DNA of 64,000 nt from Streptomyces fodineus (GTDB lineage: Bacteria; Actinomycetota; Actinomycetes; Streptomycetales; Streptomycetaceae): assembly GCF_001735805.1 (NCBI RefSeq), contig NZ_CP017248.1, positions 1,054,001 through 1,118,000 on the forward strand, written 5' to 3'. The notes below the pieces were generated by a model. That model was not told the origin of the DNA. It made no database searches and was given only the letters and a program-made list of their open reading frames with translations. The stretch's first letter is position 1, and every line of letters starts with the position of its first letter. Both the position numbers and the translations under genes were made by a program. This document shows positions 43,968 through 52,320 of this stretch, in pieces.

Positions 43968-46900
43968 TCAGGAGGAGGCAAGTGGTACGACGGTGCCCAG
44001 GACGGCCTGTGCCGCCTCGGCCGGACGGGTGCGAAGGAAGTGGTGGCCCCCGTCCGCGAGTTCGTGCAGATCGACGTGTTCGGCCAGGAGCAGCCAGTCC
44101 CGGTGGTGGTCGGCGTATCCGGCGGTGTACGGGTCGTCGGCGGCGACGACCACCGTGACCGGCGCGGACAGCCGCACCGGCGGCGGCGCTTCGAGGGCCT
44201 CGCGGAAGTAGCGGTGGGCACAGACACAGTCGTGCCGGTAGGCCGCACCGATGTGTTCGGCGTGCCGCTCGTTCAGCTCCGCCAGTTCCGTGTAGCCGCC
44301 GTCCGCGGCCAGCCGCGCCGCGATCTCGGCGTCGGTACGGTTCGTCAGTTCACCGATGGCGGTGTGCCGGTCGGCGGCCGTGCCGAGCAGGTGCGCTCCG
44401 AGGAACACCCGTGTCACGCGCACGCCGCGCCGCTCAAGCCTCCTGGCCGTCTCCATGGCCGGCGCGGCCCCCGAGGAATGACCCCACAGCATGACCCGGG
44501 TCAGGCCCCGCGCGGTGATCTCGGCGGCGACCTGCTCGGCCACCTGCTCGATCGACGCGAACGGCTCGGGGTGTGCGGCCAGGTTGTGACCGGGGAGGTC
44601 CACGGCGAGGACCGCCACTCCGCCGGCGGCCAGCGCGCTCGCCATCGGCTGGTAGTTGACCGCGTTGCCGCCCGCGTAGGGGAAGCACACCAGCGCGCAC
44701 TCCGGCACACCGCTGCCGTCCGACAGGGGCAGCAGCAGCTCCGGGCGCTGCCCGGCCGTGCCGTCGATGAGGGCGGCCAGGTCGGCGAGCACCGGGTGCC
44801 GGGTGATGTCCTTCAGGGACACCACGCGGTCGAGCGCGAGGGTGAGTCTGACCGCGGTCAGGGAGGTGCCACCGGAGTCGAAGAAGTGGTCCGTGCGGCC
44901 GATCTGCTGCTCGGGCACCCCGAGCAGTTCGGCCCAGGCCGCGGCCAGCCTCCGCTCGGTCGGGCCGAGCGGGCCGGTGTCGTCCCCCGGTTCCCTTTCC
45001 GGTGCCGACGCTTCGGCCAGTCCGGTCAGGGCCTTTCGGTCGATCTTGCCGTTGGCGGTCAGCGGAAGGCTGTCCTGCCAGTGGAAGGCCGACGGGACCA
45101 TGTAGGCGGGCAGCGCCGCGCCGAGGGCCTCGCGCAGGGCCTCCGGCTGCCGCCGGCTGCCGCAGTAGAAGGCGATCAGCTGCTTGCCGCCGCCGGACCG
45201 CTCGGCGACGACCACCGCGCCGTCCCGTACTCCGTCCACCCGCAGCAGGGAGTTCTCGATCTCGCCGATCTCGATCCGGAAGCCGCGGATCTTGACCTGG
45301 CTGTCCCGGCGGCCGAGGAACTCCAGCTTGCCGCCCGGGTGCCAGCGCCCCCAGTCCCCGCCCAGGTAGAGCCGTTCACCGGGCCGGTACAGGTCCGTCC
45401 GGTACGCCTCCCGGGTCCGCTCGGGGTCGTTGACGTACCCCCGGCCGACGCAGACACCGGAGAACGCGATCAGCCCGGGGGCGCCCAGCGGGACCAACGA
45501 CAGCTGCTCGTCGACGACGTAGACGCGCACGTTGTTGACGGGCCGCCCGAGCAGCACCCGGTCGGGTACCTCCTGAAGGACCTCGTGGTTGGTGTCGTCC
45601 GAGGTCTCCGTCAGGCCGTAGGCGTTGAGCAGCGCGATGCCCGGCTGGACCGCGAACCAGCGCTGGACCAGCTCCCGTTTGAGTGCCTCGCCGGTCACCG
45701 ACACACACCGCAGGTCCGGCAGCGTACGCGGGTGCTGCTCCAGATACGAGACCACGACCTCGAGATAGGACGGCACGACCTGCGCCACGCCGACCCGGCC
45801 GCGCTCCAGTGTGTCGACGAACCGCTCCACGTCCGTGATCACGTCCTGCTCGACCAGCAGGGTCCGCCCGCCGGCCAGCAGCGGGGCCATGAGCTGCCAC
45901 AGGGAGATGTCGAAGCACTGCGGGGCCGTCTGCGCCACCACGCATCCCTCGCCGATCGCCAGGTCGTCGATCTTGGCGTGGAGATGGTTGAGCATGCCCG
46001 CGTGCTCGCACATCGCCCCCTTCGGCTCGCCGGTGGAGCCGGACGTGAAGTAGATGTAGGCGAGTTGGCCGGGGTCGACCCGAACGCCGAGGTCGTCGTC
46101 GGCGTGCGGTTCGGCGTACGCCGTGTCGACCGGCAGCTTCTCGACGGCCGGCAGGGTGGCCAGCGCCTGGTCGAGGGTGTGGGTGCTGCCGGATTCGGTC
46201 AGGACCAGCCGGCATCCCGCTCGCGACAGCATCGCCGCGATACGGCCGGCCGGGAAGTGCGGCTCGATCGGCAGGTATACGCCGCCCGCCTTGAACACCG
46301 CCAGCACCGCCGCCGGCCAGTCGAGGTTGCGCTCGGTGACGACGGCGACCACGTCCTCCCGGCCCAGGCCCCTCGCCAGCAGCGCCCGCGCCAGCCTGTT
46401 CGCGCGCCGGTCGAGCTCGCCGTACGTCCACTCGTGCTCGCCGTGTACGACCGCCACGGCCTGCGGATGCGCCCGCACCCGCTGCTCGAACAGTTCGTGT
46501 ACTCGCGCGTCCGGCAGCCGCCGGCGGGGCCCGGCCAGGCCCTCCAGCTGCTCGCGTTCCTCCTCGGCCGACAGCAGACTCTGTCGTGTGTGGTCGGCGT
46601 CCGGATCCTCCGTCATCAGCCGCAGCGCCGTCAGGTGGTAGCCGCCGATACGCGCCGCGGCCTCGGCGTCCAGTACGTCCGTGCGGTACCGCAGGCGCAG
46701 CATCAGCCGCCCGCCCCGCTCGGACCAGCGCACGTGCAGCACACCGTCGTCGGCGTGGGCCTCGTCGGCTCCGATGGGACCGAACACGACCTCGTACGGC
46801 GGCTCCGTCGGTCCCAGTTCCCGGCGCAGCTTCTCCACCGGGAACTCCCGGTGCGCCAGTACCTCCGCCTCGGCGTGCTGGGCGGCCGACAGCAGGGTCT

Positions 46901-47219
46901 GCCAGGACCCCGGGGGGACGGCCGCCCGGCACGGCAGCGGTTCGCCGCGCACCCCGGTGGTGTATCCCGTGACCACGTCCGGCTCGGCGGACAGTACGGC
47001 CAGCACCTTGACGTGCGCGGCCAGCATCAGCGCGCTCACCGGCACTCCCCGGTGCCGGACCAGTGAATGCACCGCCTCCGTCACGTCGTCCGGGACGGGC
47101 ATCTCGTGCTCGGCCGCTCCTGCGACCGGCTCCCGAACCCACCGTGGCACCGTGGTGACACCGCCGGCGGTCAGTACCCGGCTCCAGAACTCCCGGTCCG
47201 CTTCCACGCGCGTTCCCAT
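43968..47219 (-). CDS. Single-module NRPS: partial C - A - T - TE
   Basis: 1083 residues. Residues 1-220 resemble the C-terminal half of a condensation domain without the HHxxxDG catalytic motif. The A domain (about 235-730) shows YFTSGSTGEPKG at 390-401 and the catalytic Lys725 in NGKIDRK. Residues aligned to the PheA pocket read D437, I438, W441, S484, S507, T509, A533, D541, D542, K725; two Asp at the end of the pocket suggest a substrate with an extra amino group. The carrier Ser is S786 (SGGTSL). The C-terminal TE (from about 840) begins with CFPYAGG and has Ser915 in GHSSG, as in type II thioesterases. ATG 47219 is 13 bases after the previous stop, with GGAAGG between. Probably it activates Dap. 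Confidence 0.93.
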   Translation of the reverse strand: MGTRVEADREFWSRVLTAGGVTTVPRWVREPVAGAAEHEMPVPDDVTEAVHSLVRHRGVPVSALMLAAHVKVLAVLSAEPDVVTGYTTGVRGEPLPCRAAVPPGSWQTLLSAAQHAEAEVLAHREFPVEKLRRELGPTEPPYEVVFGPIGADEAHADDGVLHVRWSERGGRLMLRLRYRTDVLDAEAAARIGGYHLTALRLMTEDPDADHTRQSLLSAEEEREQLEGLAGPRRRLPDARVHELFEQRVRAHPQAVAVVHGEHEWTYGELDRRANRLARALLARGLGREDVVAVVTERNLDWPAAVLAVFKAGGVYLPIEPHFPAGRIAAMLSRAGCRLVLTESGSTHTLDQALATLPAVEKLPVDTAYAEPHADDDLGVRVDPGQLAYIYFTSGSTGEPKGAMCEHAGMLNHLHAKIDDLAIGEGCVVAQTAPQCFDISLWQLMAPLLAGGRTLLVEQDVITDVERFVDTLERGRVGVAQVVPSYLEVVVSYLEQHPRTLPDLRCVSVTGEALKRELVQRWFAVQPGIALLNAYGLTETSDDTNHEVLQEVPDRVLLGRPVNNVRVYVVDEQLSLVPLGAPGLIAFSGVCVGRGYVNDPERTREAYRTDLYRPGERLYLGGDWGRWHPGGKLEFLGRRDSQVKIRGFRIEIGEIENSLLRVDGVRDGAVVVAERSGGGKQLIAFYCGSRRQPEALREALGAALPAYMVPSAFHWQDSLPLTANGKIDRKALTGLAEASAPEREPGDDTGPLGPTERRLAAAWAELLGVPEQQIGRTDHFFDSGGTSLTAVRLTLALDRVVSLKDITRHPVLADLAALIDGTAGQRPELLLPLSDGSGVPECALVCFPYAGGNAVNYQPMASALAAGGVAVLAVDLPGHNLAAHPEPFASIEQVAEQVAAEITARGLTRVMLWGHSSGAAPAMETARRLERRGVRVTRVFLGAHLLGTAADRHTAIGELTNRTDAEIAARLAADGGYTELAELNERHAEHIGAAYRHDCVCAHRYFREALEAPPPVRLSAPVTVVVAADDPYTAGYADHHRDWLLLAEHVDLHELADGGHHFLRTRPAEAAQAVLGTVVPLASS

Positions 47220-47232
47220 CGAAAGACCTTCC

Positions 47233-49818
47233 TCAACTCACGGTCGCCGTGGTGGCGTTGGCTGTCGACGTTGCCCGGCCGATGCCGGTGGACCGGCTGC
47301 CGTTCTCCGGCATGTCCACCGCGGGGTTACCGCCCCACTGTGCGTTCCGGGGGACTTCCTCGCCCTTCATGAGGAAGGAATCGGGTGCCAGTACCGAGCC
47401 GTCGCCCATGGTCACGCCGTAGTGCACATGGGCGCCGACGCCCAGGGTGCAGCCGGCGCCGAGCGTGGTCCGGTCCGACTTGAAGGTGCCGTCCTCCTGC
47501 GAGTGGCACTGGATCTTGCTGCCGGCGTTGAGGGTGCAGTCGTCGCCGATGGTGGCGAGCGTCCGCTCCGTCAGATAGCAGCCGTCGTCGAACACCCTGC
47601 TGCCGATGCGCACGCCCAGCAGCCGCCAGACCAGGCTCTTGAAAGGGGTTCCGTTGAAGATGTCGAGGAAGTGGTCCGGAACCTTCCACAGCCGTTCGTG
47701 CCACCAGAAGTACGGGTCGTAGATGGAGCACAACCGGGGGCGCAGCGCACGGAACGATGTGATGCAGCGCTCCACCAGGATGAAGTACCCGGTGGAGAAG
47801 GCGAGCGTGATCGCCAGGTATCCGGCGATCACCACGTGTCCGACCACGCCGTACAGGTCCACGGAGGCGAGAGCGAACAGGGTGAGCGCGAAGGTGTGCA
47901 GCCAGCGCACGAGCAGCATGAGCAGCATGGAGCGCAGGTTGTAGCGGTTCTTCGCGGCGAGCCGGCGGCGGAACGTGTCGCCCGTCCTGAGGTGGTCGAA
48001 CCGTGCGTCACGGTCCACCGAGCGGGGGATCTCGAAGCACGGTGAGCCGAGGAGCCCCACGCCTTCACGGACCTCGCCGTCCATGGGGATCATCACCTTC
48101 GTCGCGAGCAGGCAGTTGTCCCCCGTCCTGCCGTCCGCCGGATAGGCGATGTTGTTGCCCAGGAAGTTGTGCGGCCCGATCGACACCCGGGACAGCCGGA
48201 AGGATGTGCTGGAGAAGTCGGCGTTGATGATCGAGAGTCCGTCGGCGACCATCGTTCCGCTGCCGACGGAGACCAGCAGCGGCGTCTCGTGCTGCACTTC
48301 GGTGCCGAAGTTCGACCCGGTCTGCTCGACCCGTGACAAGTCGTATCCGATGCCGCGGAGGTAGTGCACGATGTAGGAGCTGTCACCGAAGAGCCAGGCG
48401 AAGAACCTGACGTTCGTCATGCGCGCCGTGGTCCGGTGCAGCGCGTAGTGGAAGCCGTAGAGCGGATAGACCTTGTCGGGCTTGACGACCAGGCCCACCA
48501 GACGCGGAAGGGTGCACAGGGCCACCAGCCCCAGGGTGGCGCACCCGAAGAACAGCACGAGGGAGAGCACCAGCGCGTCGGAGAACAGTTCCGACCGGGA
48601 CAGTGCGGCCGTCTGCGGGTCGAGTCGCTTGCCGATCGCCGGTACCTCGGTGAACAGCATGTACGCCCCGCCGACGAACAGCGGGATGTACAGCAGGAAC
48701 AGCTGCATCAGGGTGCCGAGGCCGAACCAGGCTCGGCGCACGGTGCCGCATGCGGCCGGAGCGACCCTGACGTAGTCGGTCGGTGTGGGCTCCGCCGGAG
48801 ATCCGTGCCAGTGCTCGGCGTCCGGGACCGCCTGGCCGCGGTGCAGGGCGGACGCGTGGCCGAGCTGGGCACCGTGACCCATCGAGGTGTCGATGTCCAG
48901 GACGGTCTTCTCACCGACGTAGACGTCGCGGCCGAGCGTGATCCGGCCGGTCTGGATGTGTCCGGCATGGGCCCGGTAGCCGAGGAAGAACGAGTCCTTG
49001 CGGATCACCGTGCCCGCGCCGATCGTCAGCAGGTCGGTGCAGACCGGGACGGAGGGGGAGAGGATCGTGACGCCCTTGCCGATCCGCGCGCCGAGGGCCC
49101 GCAGGTACAGCACGTACAGCGGGGTGCCGGTGAGGAAGACCATCGGGTTGGCGTGGAGCAGCGCCTTGACGAGCCAGAAGCGCAGATACGTCAGGCTCCA
49201 GACGGGGAACTCAGCCGGTCGCCAACGGCCGATGAGAAGCCATTTCGCGACGACCGGGAACGCGCACAGCGCGACGAACCCGAGGCCTCCGAACAGCAGC
49301 GACCGCAGGTAGACGTCGGCCAGGCCCGAACCGGTGGCGATCCACTCGTACCCCTCGGCGGTGACGAATCCGGAGACAAGGGAGTAGCCGAGGAAGAACA
49401 GCGACTGGAACGTTCCGCAGAGAATGTGGTTCCGCCGGGTCCGGCGCGGCTTCGAAGCCGGCGACGGCATGGGCGCCGGTGCCGGCGAAGCTACCGCCGG
49501 ATCGACGGGAGCGGGAGCGGCCTCCCCGAGGGCCGCCGCCAGGCTTTGGATCGTGGGGTACCGGTAGATGTCCTTCATGGACGGGGACGGCAGATCCGCT
49601 GTTTTCCTTATTCGCGCACAGAACTGGGCCATGACCAGGGAGTTGGCACCGAGGTCGGTGAAGAAGTGGCGATCGGCCTCAACGCGGTCGACGCCCAGGA
49701 CGTCGGCCAGGGTCTGCGCGAGCTTCCGCTCGGTCTCCGCCCCGCTGGGGCCGGTGCCGCTCAGGGCGACGGCAGGTTCGCCCGGCTCCGAAACGACCTC
49801 GGGGGACTGCTCCACCAT
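47233..49818 (-). CDS. Carrier domain fused to Pls-type membrane NRPS terminal domain
   Basis: First gene of the Dap operon, 861 residues from ATG 49818, preferred over the upstream ATG 49896 because AGGAG lies just before it. Residues about 25-110 form a carrier domain with Ser60 in DLGANSL. The rest matches the NRPS terminal domain family TIGR02353, known from epsilon-poly-lysine synthetase (Pls): hydrophobic membrane segments (for example around HILCGTFQSLFFLGY and MLLMLLVRWLHTFAL) alternate with three hexapeptide-type, left-handed beta-helix regions (IGAGTVIRKDS, VSIGPHNFLGNN, IGDDCTLNAGS). In Pls this part makes the isopeptide bonds. Here there is no A domain, so aminoacyl groups must come from the separate NRPS. 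Likely located in the cell membrane. Confidence 0.9.
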   Translation of the reverse strand: MVEQSPEVVSEPGEPAVALSGTGPSGAETERKLAQTLADVLGVDRVEADRHFFTDLGANSLVMAQFCARIRKTADLPSPSMKDIYRYPTIQSLAAALGEAAPAPVDPAVASPAPAPMPSPASKPRRTRRNHILCGTFQSLFFLGYSLVSGFVTAEGYEWIATGSGLADVYLRSLLFGGLGFVALCAFPVVAKWLLIGRWRPAEFPVWSLTYLRFWLVKALLHANPMVFLTGTPLYVLYLRALGARIGKGVTILSPSVPVCTDLLTIGAGTVIRKDSFFLGYRAHAGHIQTGRITLGRDVYVGEKTVLDIDTSMGHGAQLGHASALHRGQAVPDAEHWHGSPAEPTPTDYVRVAPAACGTVRRAWFGLGTLMQLFLLYIPLFVGGAYMLFTEVPAIGKRLDPQTAALSRSELFSDALVLSLVLFFGCATLGLVALCTLPRLVGLVVKPDKVYPLYGFHYALHRTTARMTNVRFFAWLFGDSSYIVHYLRGIGYDLSRVEQTGSNFGTEVQHETPLLVSVGSGTMVADGLSIINADFSSTSFRLSRVSIGPHNFLGNNIAYPADGRTGDNCLLATKVMIPMDGEVREGVGLLGSPCFEIPRSVDRDARFDHLRTGDTFRRRLAAKNRYNLRSMLLMLLVRWLHTFALTLFALASVDLYGVVGHVVIAGYLAITLAFSTGYFILVERCITSFRALRPRLCSIYDPYFWWHERLWKVPDHFLDIFNGTPFKSLVWRLLGVRIGSRVFDDGCYLTERTLATIGDDCTLNAGSKIQCHSQEDGTFKSDRTTLGAGCTLGVGAHVHYGVTMGDGSVLAPDSFLMKGEEVPRNAQWGGNPAVDMPENGSRSTGIGRATSTANATTATVS

Positions 49819-50105
49819 GCGATCTCCTGGAGAACGGGGATGTTCCTGATCACGACCGACTGATTCAGTTTGTCCTGATAGACGGAGATTTGCCACTTAC
49901 CTCACAGATTCAACCCTACGGGGAGAACGGCCGGTTGGACCCTCTTTCCCTGGCTCCACGCGAGGTCAGGGAGATCGCGAGTCACCCGCTTGGCGGTCCC
50001 TCAGATGCCCGCAAGGGTCCGGTGAGCCCTGCGACCGGACCTGAACCAGAGTTAGTGGAATATTGAACAAATGCGTTTCGTTGTGAGTCTCGAAGGAGGT
50101 CACGA
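49819..50105. promoter_or_regulatory. Divergent intergenic region, Dap operon / TPR gene
   Basis: 287 bases without a convincing gene. It holds the two outward ribosome binding sites, an inverted repeat GGTCCGGT/ACCGGACC at 50016-50023 and 50034-50041, a shorter one TCCCTG/CAGGGA at 49947-49952 and 49967-49972, and an AT-richer patch near 50050-50085. I found no full PAS-LuxR box here. Confidence 0.55.
50016..50041. promoter_or_regulatory. Inverted repeat, possible operator or leader hairpin
   Basis: Perfect 8-bp arms (GGTCCGGT and ACCGGACC) with a 10-base spacer, 65 bases before the TPR gene start. It could be a regulator site for either direction or a transcript hairpin. The sequence alone does not decide. 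Confidence 0.45.
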
Positions 50106-50465
50106 GTGGAGACGCAAGTGGAGAGCACGTACTACGACCACGGCACACAGGCCGAGCGCTGGGAGCGCGCGCAGCAGTTCTTCGATGCCGAGGACTACGC
50201 GGGCGCCGCGCGGGTGCTGACCGGGTTGGTCGAGGAGGTGCCGGAGCAGACCGGGCCCCGGCTGCTGCTGGCCCGCGCCTACTACCACTCGGCCCAACTG
50301 CGCCGCGCCGAAGCCGAGTTGCGGATCATCGTCGAGCGTGACCCGGTGGAGCACTACGCCCGGCTCATGCTGGGCCGTACGCTCCAGCGGCAGGCCCGGC
50401 CGGCGGAGGCGGAGCGGCACCTGCGGATCGCCTCGGCACTCGCGGGCGACTTCCCGCAGGAGTGA
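50106..50465 (+). CDS. Small TPR-repeat protein
   Basis: 119 residues, soluble, with tetratricopeptide-like helices: paired segments such as WERAQQFFDAEDYAGAARVL and LLARAYYHSAQLRRAEAEL follow the TPR pattern, and a further unit follows in LMLGRTLQRQARPAEAERHL. GTG 50106 has a strong GGAGG at 50094-50099. No catalytic residues are expected; it is probably a protein-interaction module. It is divergent from the Dap operon and is followed by a strong terminator, so it is a single-gene transcript. A link to the operon cannot be shown. Confidence 0.8.
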   Translation: METQVESTYYDHGTQAERWERAQQFFDAEDYAGAARVLTGLVEEVPEQTGPRLLLARAYYHSAQLRRAEAELRIIVERDPVEHYARLMLGRTLQRQARPAEAERHLRIASALAGDFPQE

Positions 50466-50474
50466 GATGCGGGG

Positions 50475-50509
50475 CGAGGGCCCGGTTCCCGGCGGGGGCC
50501 GGGCCCTCG
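50475..50509 (+). terminator. Hairpin terminator after TPR gene
   Basis: Perfect 11-bp inverted repeat CGAGGGCCCGG (50475-50485) and CCGGGCCCTCG (50499-50509) with a 13-base loop, 9 bases after the stop codon at 50465. Confidence 0.85.
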
Positions 50510-50786
50510 GCATGGCTCAGCCGGACGGCAGGGCGACGATGCCGTGGTGCAGGAAGGACGCGCACACCCGGGCGCCCTCGGTGTCCTGCGGGTAGCTCTC
50601 CGCCGTGCGCCGCCGAGCCGGGCGATCTCGCGCAGGGCGCCGTCGAGGGCGGCGGAGGCCACTGCCGTGCGGCGGCGGGCGCGGTGCACGCAGAAGGCAG
50701 AAGCAGGTGATCCGCCGGTAGGGCGAAGCCGGGCCAGGTGTCCGGGCTCGGGGCCCGTACCGGGAACGCCGTCTGCGGCCTCCGGG
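50510..50786 (-). pseudogene. Possible decayed gene remnant; otherwise non-coding
   Basis: This gap has no intact gene. On the minus strand two stretches look protein-like but lie in different frames: one around 50620-50690 with VASAALDGALREIARLGG, and one ending at a stop near 50520 with ESYPQDTEGARVCASFLHH. A small indel would join them. I do not recognise the family, and the signal could be chance in GC-rich DNA. Confidence 0.3.
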
Positions 50787-51716
50787 TCACAGCGAGGTCG
50801 TCGCGTGCGGGAGCAGGAACAGGGTGACGGCGGAGTTCGCCGACGACATCAGGGACATCAGGGCCCCGGCGGCGGCGCCCCAGGCGGCGAGGCCGGCCGA
50901 GGTGAAAGCCGGCGGCCAGGTCCGGGCCACGGGTGCGGGGGCCAGCAGCGCGGCCACCCGGCGCGGCACGGGACCGGTGGCCGCGAGCGCGGCCAGGGTG
51001 GGTGCGGGGGTGCGGGCGGACAGCAGGGCCGCCCTGCCGATGGCATGGGCGACGGTGCGCCGGTCGCCGACCGTCCGGGCCGCCTCCTCGTCCGCCCAGC
51101 GCTCGGCCGTGTAGACGACGGCGGTGCACAGCGGCCTCAGGAAGGGGTTGGCGCGGGCGGCGAGGTGCGCGGCGAGCAGCTGGCGGGGGTGGCGGGCGGC
51201 CAGGTGGGCGCGTTCATGGGCGAACAGGGCGCGCCGCTCGGCGGGAGCGAGCCCGGCCAGCAGCGCGGTGCTGACGACGATCCGGCCCCGGCCGCCGGGC
51301 AGGGCGTAGGCGTAGGGCGTGCTGTCGGGCAGGACCGCGACCGACCTGTCCGGCAGCGCGGCCAGGGCCCGGCGGGCGCGGCGGGTGACCCGGCGGTGCC
51401 GCAGAAGGGTGCGGACGCAGGCGGCGGCGATCAGGGCGAGCGCGGCGGTGGCGGCCCGGCCGGCGGCCCCGTCGTGCGGGACGGCGGCCCGTACCTGCGG
51501 GTCGGACCAGCCGTCCGGGAGCGGGTTGCCGGGCAGCTGGGCGGTGCCGACCACCATGAGCAGGGCCAGGCAGAGCGTGCTGCACACGGCCATGACGACC
51601 GCGACGGCCGTCAGCAGCCGGGTCGCGGTGCGCGGATGCAGCCGTGTCTCGGCGAGCCGGGCGACCGGCCAGGCGGACAGCGGGAGCACCAGTGGCAGGA
51701 AGACGAAGACCCCCAT
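50787..51716 (-). CDS. M56-family membrane zinc metallopeptidase (BlaR1/MecR1-like)
   Basis: 309 residues. Hydrophobic segments lie at both ends (about 1-60 and 275-300) and around 90-102; the zinc-binding helix HERAH is at 167-171, within LFAHERAHLAARH. Members of this family pair with BlaI repressors and cleave them or transmit a cell-wall signal. The penicillin-binding sensor domain of true BlaR1 is absent, as in most actinobacterial homologues. It starts 6 bases after the blaI-like stop, so the two form an operon. The inducing signal is unknown. Confidence 0.88.
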   Translation of the reverse strand: MGVFVFLPLVLPLSAWPVARLAETRLHPRTATRLLTAVAVVMAVCSTLCLALLMVVGTAQLPGNPLPDGWSDPQVRAAVPHDGAAGRAATAALALIAAACVRTLLRHRRVTRRARRALAALPDRSVAVLPDSTPYAYALPGGRGRIVVSTALLAGLAPAERRALFAHERAHLAARHPRQLLAAHLAARANPFLRPLCTAVVYTAERWADEEAARTVGDRRTVAHAIGRAALLSARTPAPTLAALAATGPVPRRVAALLAPAPVARTWPPAFTSAGLAAWGAAAGALMSLMSSANSAVTLFLLPHATTSL

Positions 51717-51722
51717 GGGCGG

Positions 51723-52193
51723 TCAGTCTTCCGTACGGCCGCCCCGCCTGTCCGTCGTACGGCCGTGCCGCCTGCGCGCCGTACGGCCGTCCCCGCCGTC
51801 CGCGGAGTCCGGCGGACCGGTGTCCGCCGCGTCGAGCAGGGCCCGCAGCACCTGCTCGTCGCCGGGCGGCAGGGCGGTGACGAAGCTGGCCAGGACCGCC
51901 TCGCGGTCCTGCTCGCCGTCCAGCAGGCGGCGCATGGGCAGGGCGGCGAGCCGGGCCACGTCCGCGGACGGCGTCCACAGGAAGGAGCGGCCGTGGCGCT
52001 CGCGGGCGACGACGTCCTTGGCGAGCAGCCGGGTCAGGATGGTGACGACGGTGGTGTAGGCGAGGTCGCCGCCGAGGCGCTGCCGCACCCAGGCCGCGGT
52101 GACCGGTCCGTCCGCCTCGCGCAGCGCGCCGAGGACCTGGCGCTCCAGCTCACCCCGGCCGCGCCGCCGGGCCCGGCCGTCTTCCCGCGCCAT
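51723..52193 (-). CDS. blaI: BlaI/MecI-family transcriptional repressor
   Basis: 156 residues. The N-terminal winged helix (about 12-75) contains the family pattern LAYTTVVTILTRLLAKDVV, followed by RERHGRSFLW. Such proteins repress their own operon until the M56 partner cleaves them. The C-terminal 35 residues are Arg/Gly/Asp-rich and probably disordered. It is divergent from peptide deformylase. I saw no clear TACA-type BlaI operator in the 127-base gap. Confidence 0.9.
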   Translation of the reverse strand: MAREDGRARRRGRGELERQVLGALREADGPVTAAWVRQRLGGDLAYTTVVTILTRLLAKDVVARERHGRSFLWTPSADVARLAALPMRRLLDGEQDREAVLASFVTALPPGDEQVLRALLDAADTGPPDSADGGDGRTARRRHGRTTDRRGGRTED

Positions 52194-52320
52194 GTCCCCG
52201 TCTCCCTTCGGCGTCGGCGTGCCGGACCACGCTACTTCACCTCGTCATGACCATGGAGGTACGGCGGCACCTCGGCCCAGGCACCCCCCGGCGGCCGGGG
52301 TGGCATGGCATGCTGACGCG

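Noticed and set aside
47233..49818. A complete epsilon-poly-lysine synthetase
   Set aside because: The membrane domain is of that type, but there is no adenylation domain in the protein and a separate NRPS follows, so it is not a standard Pls.
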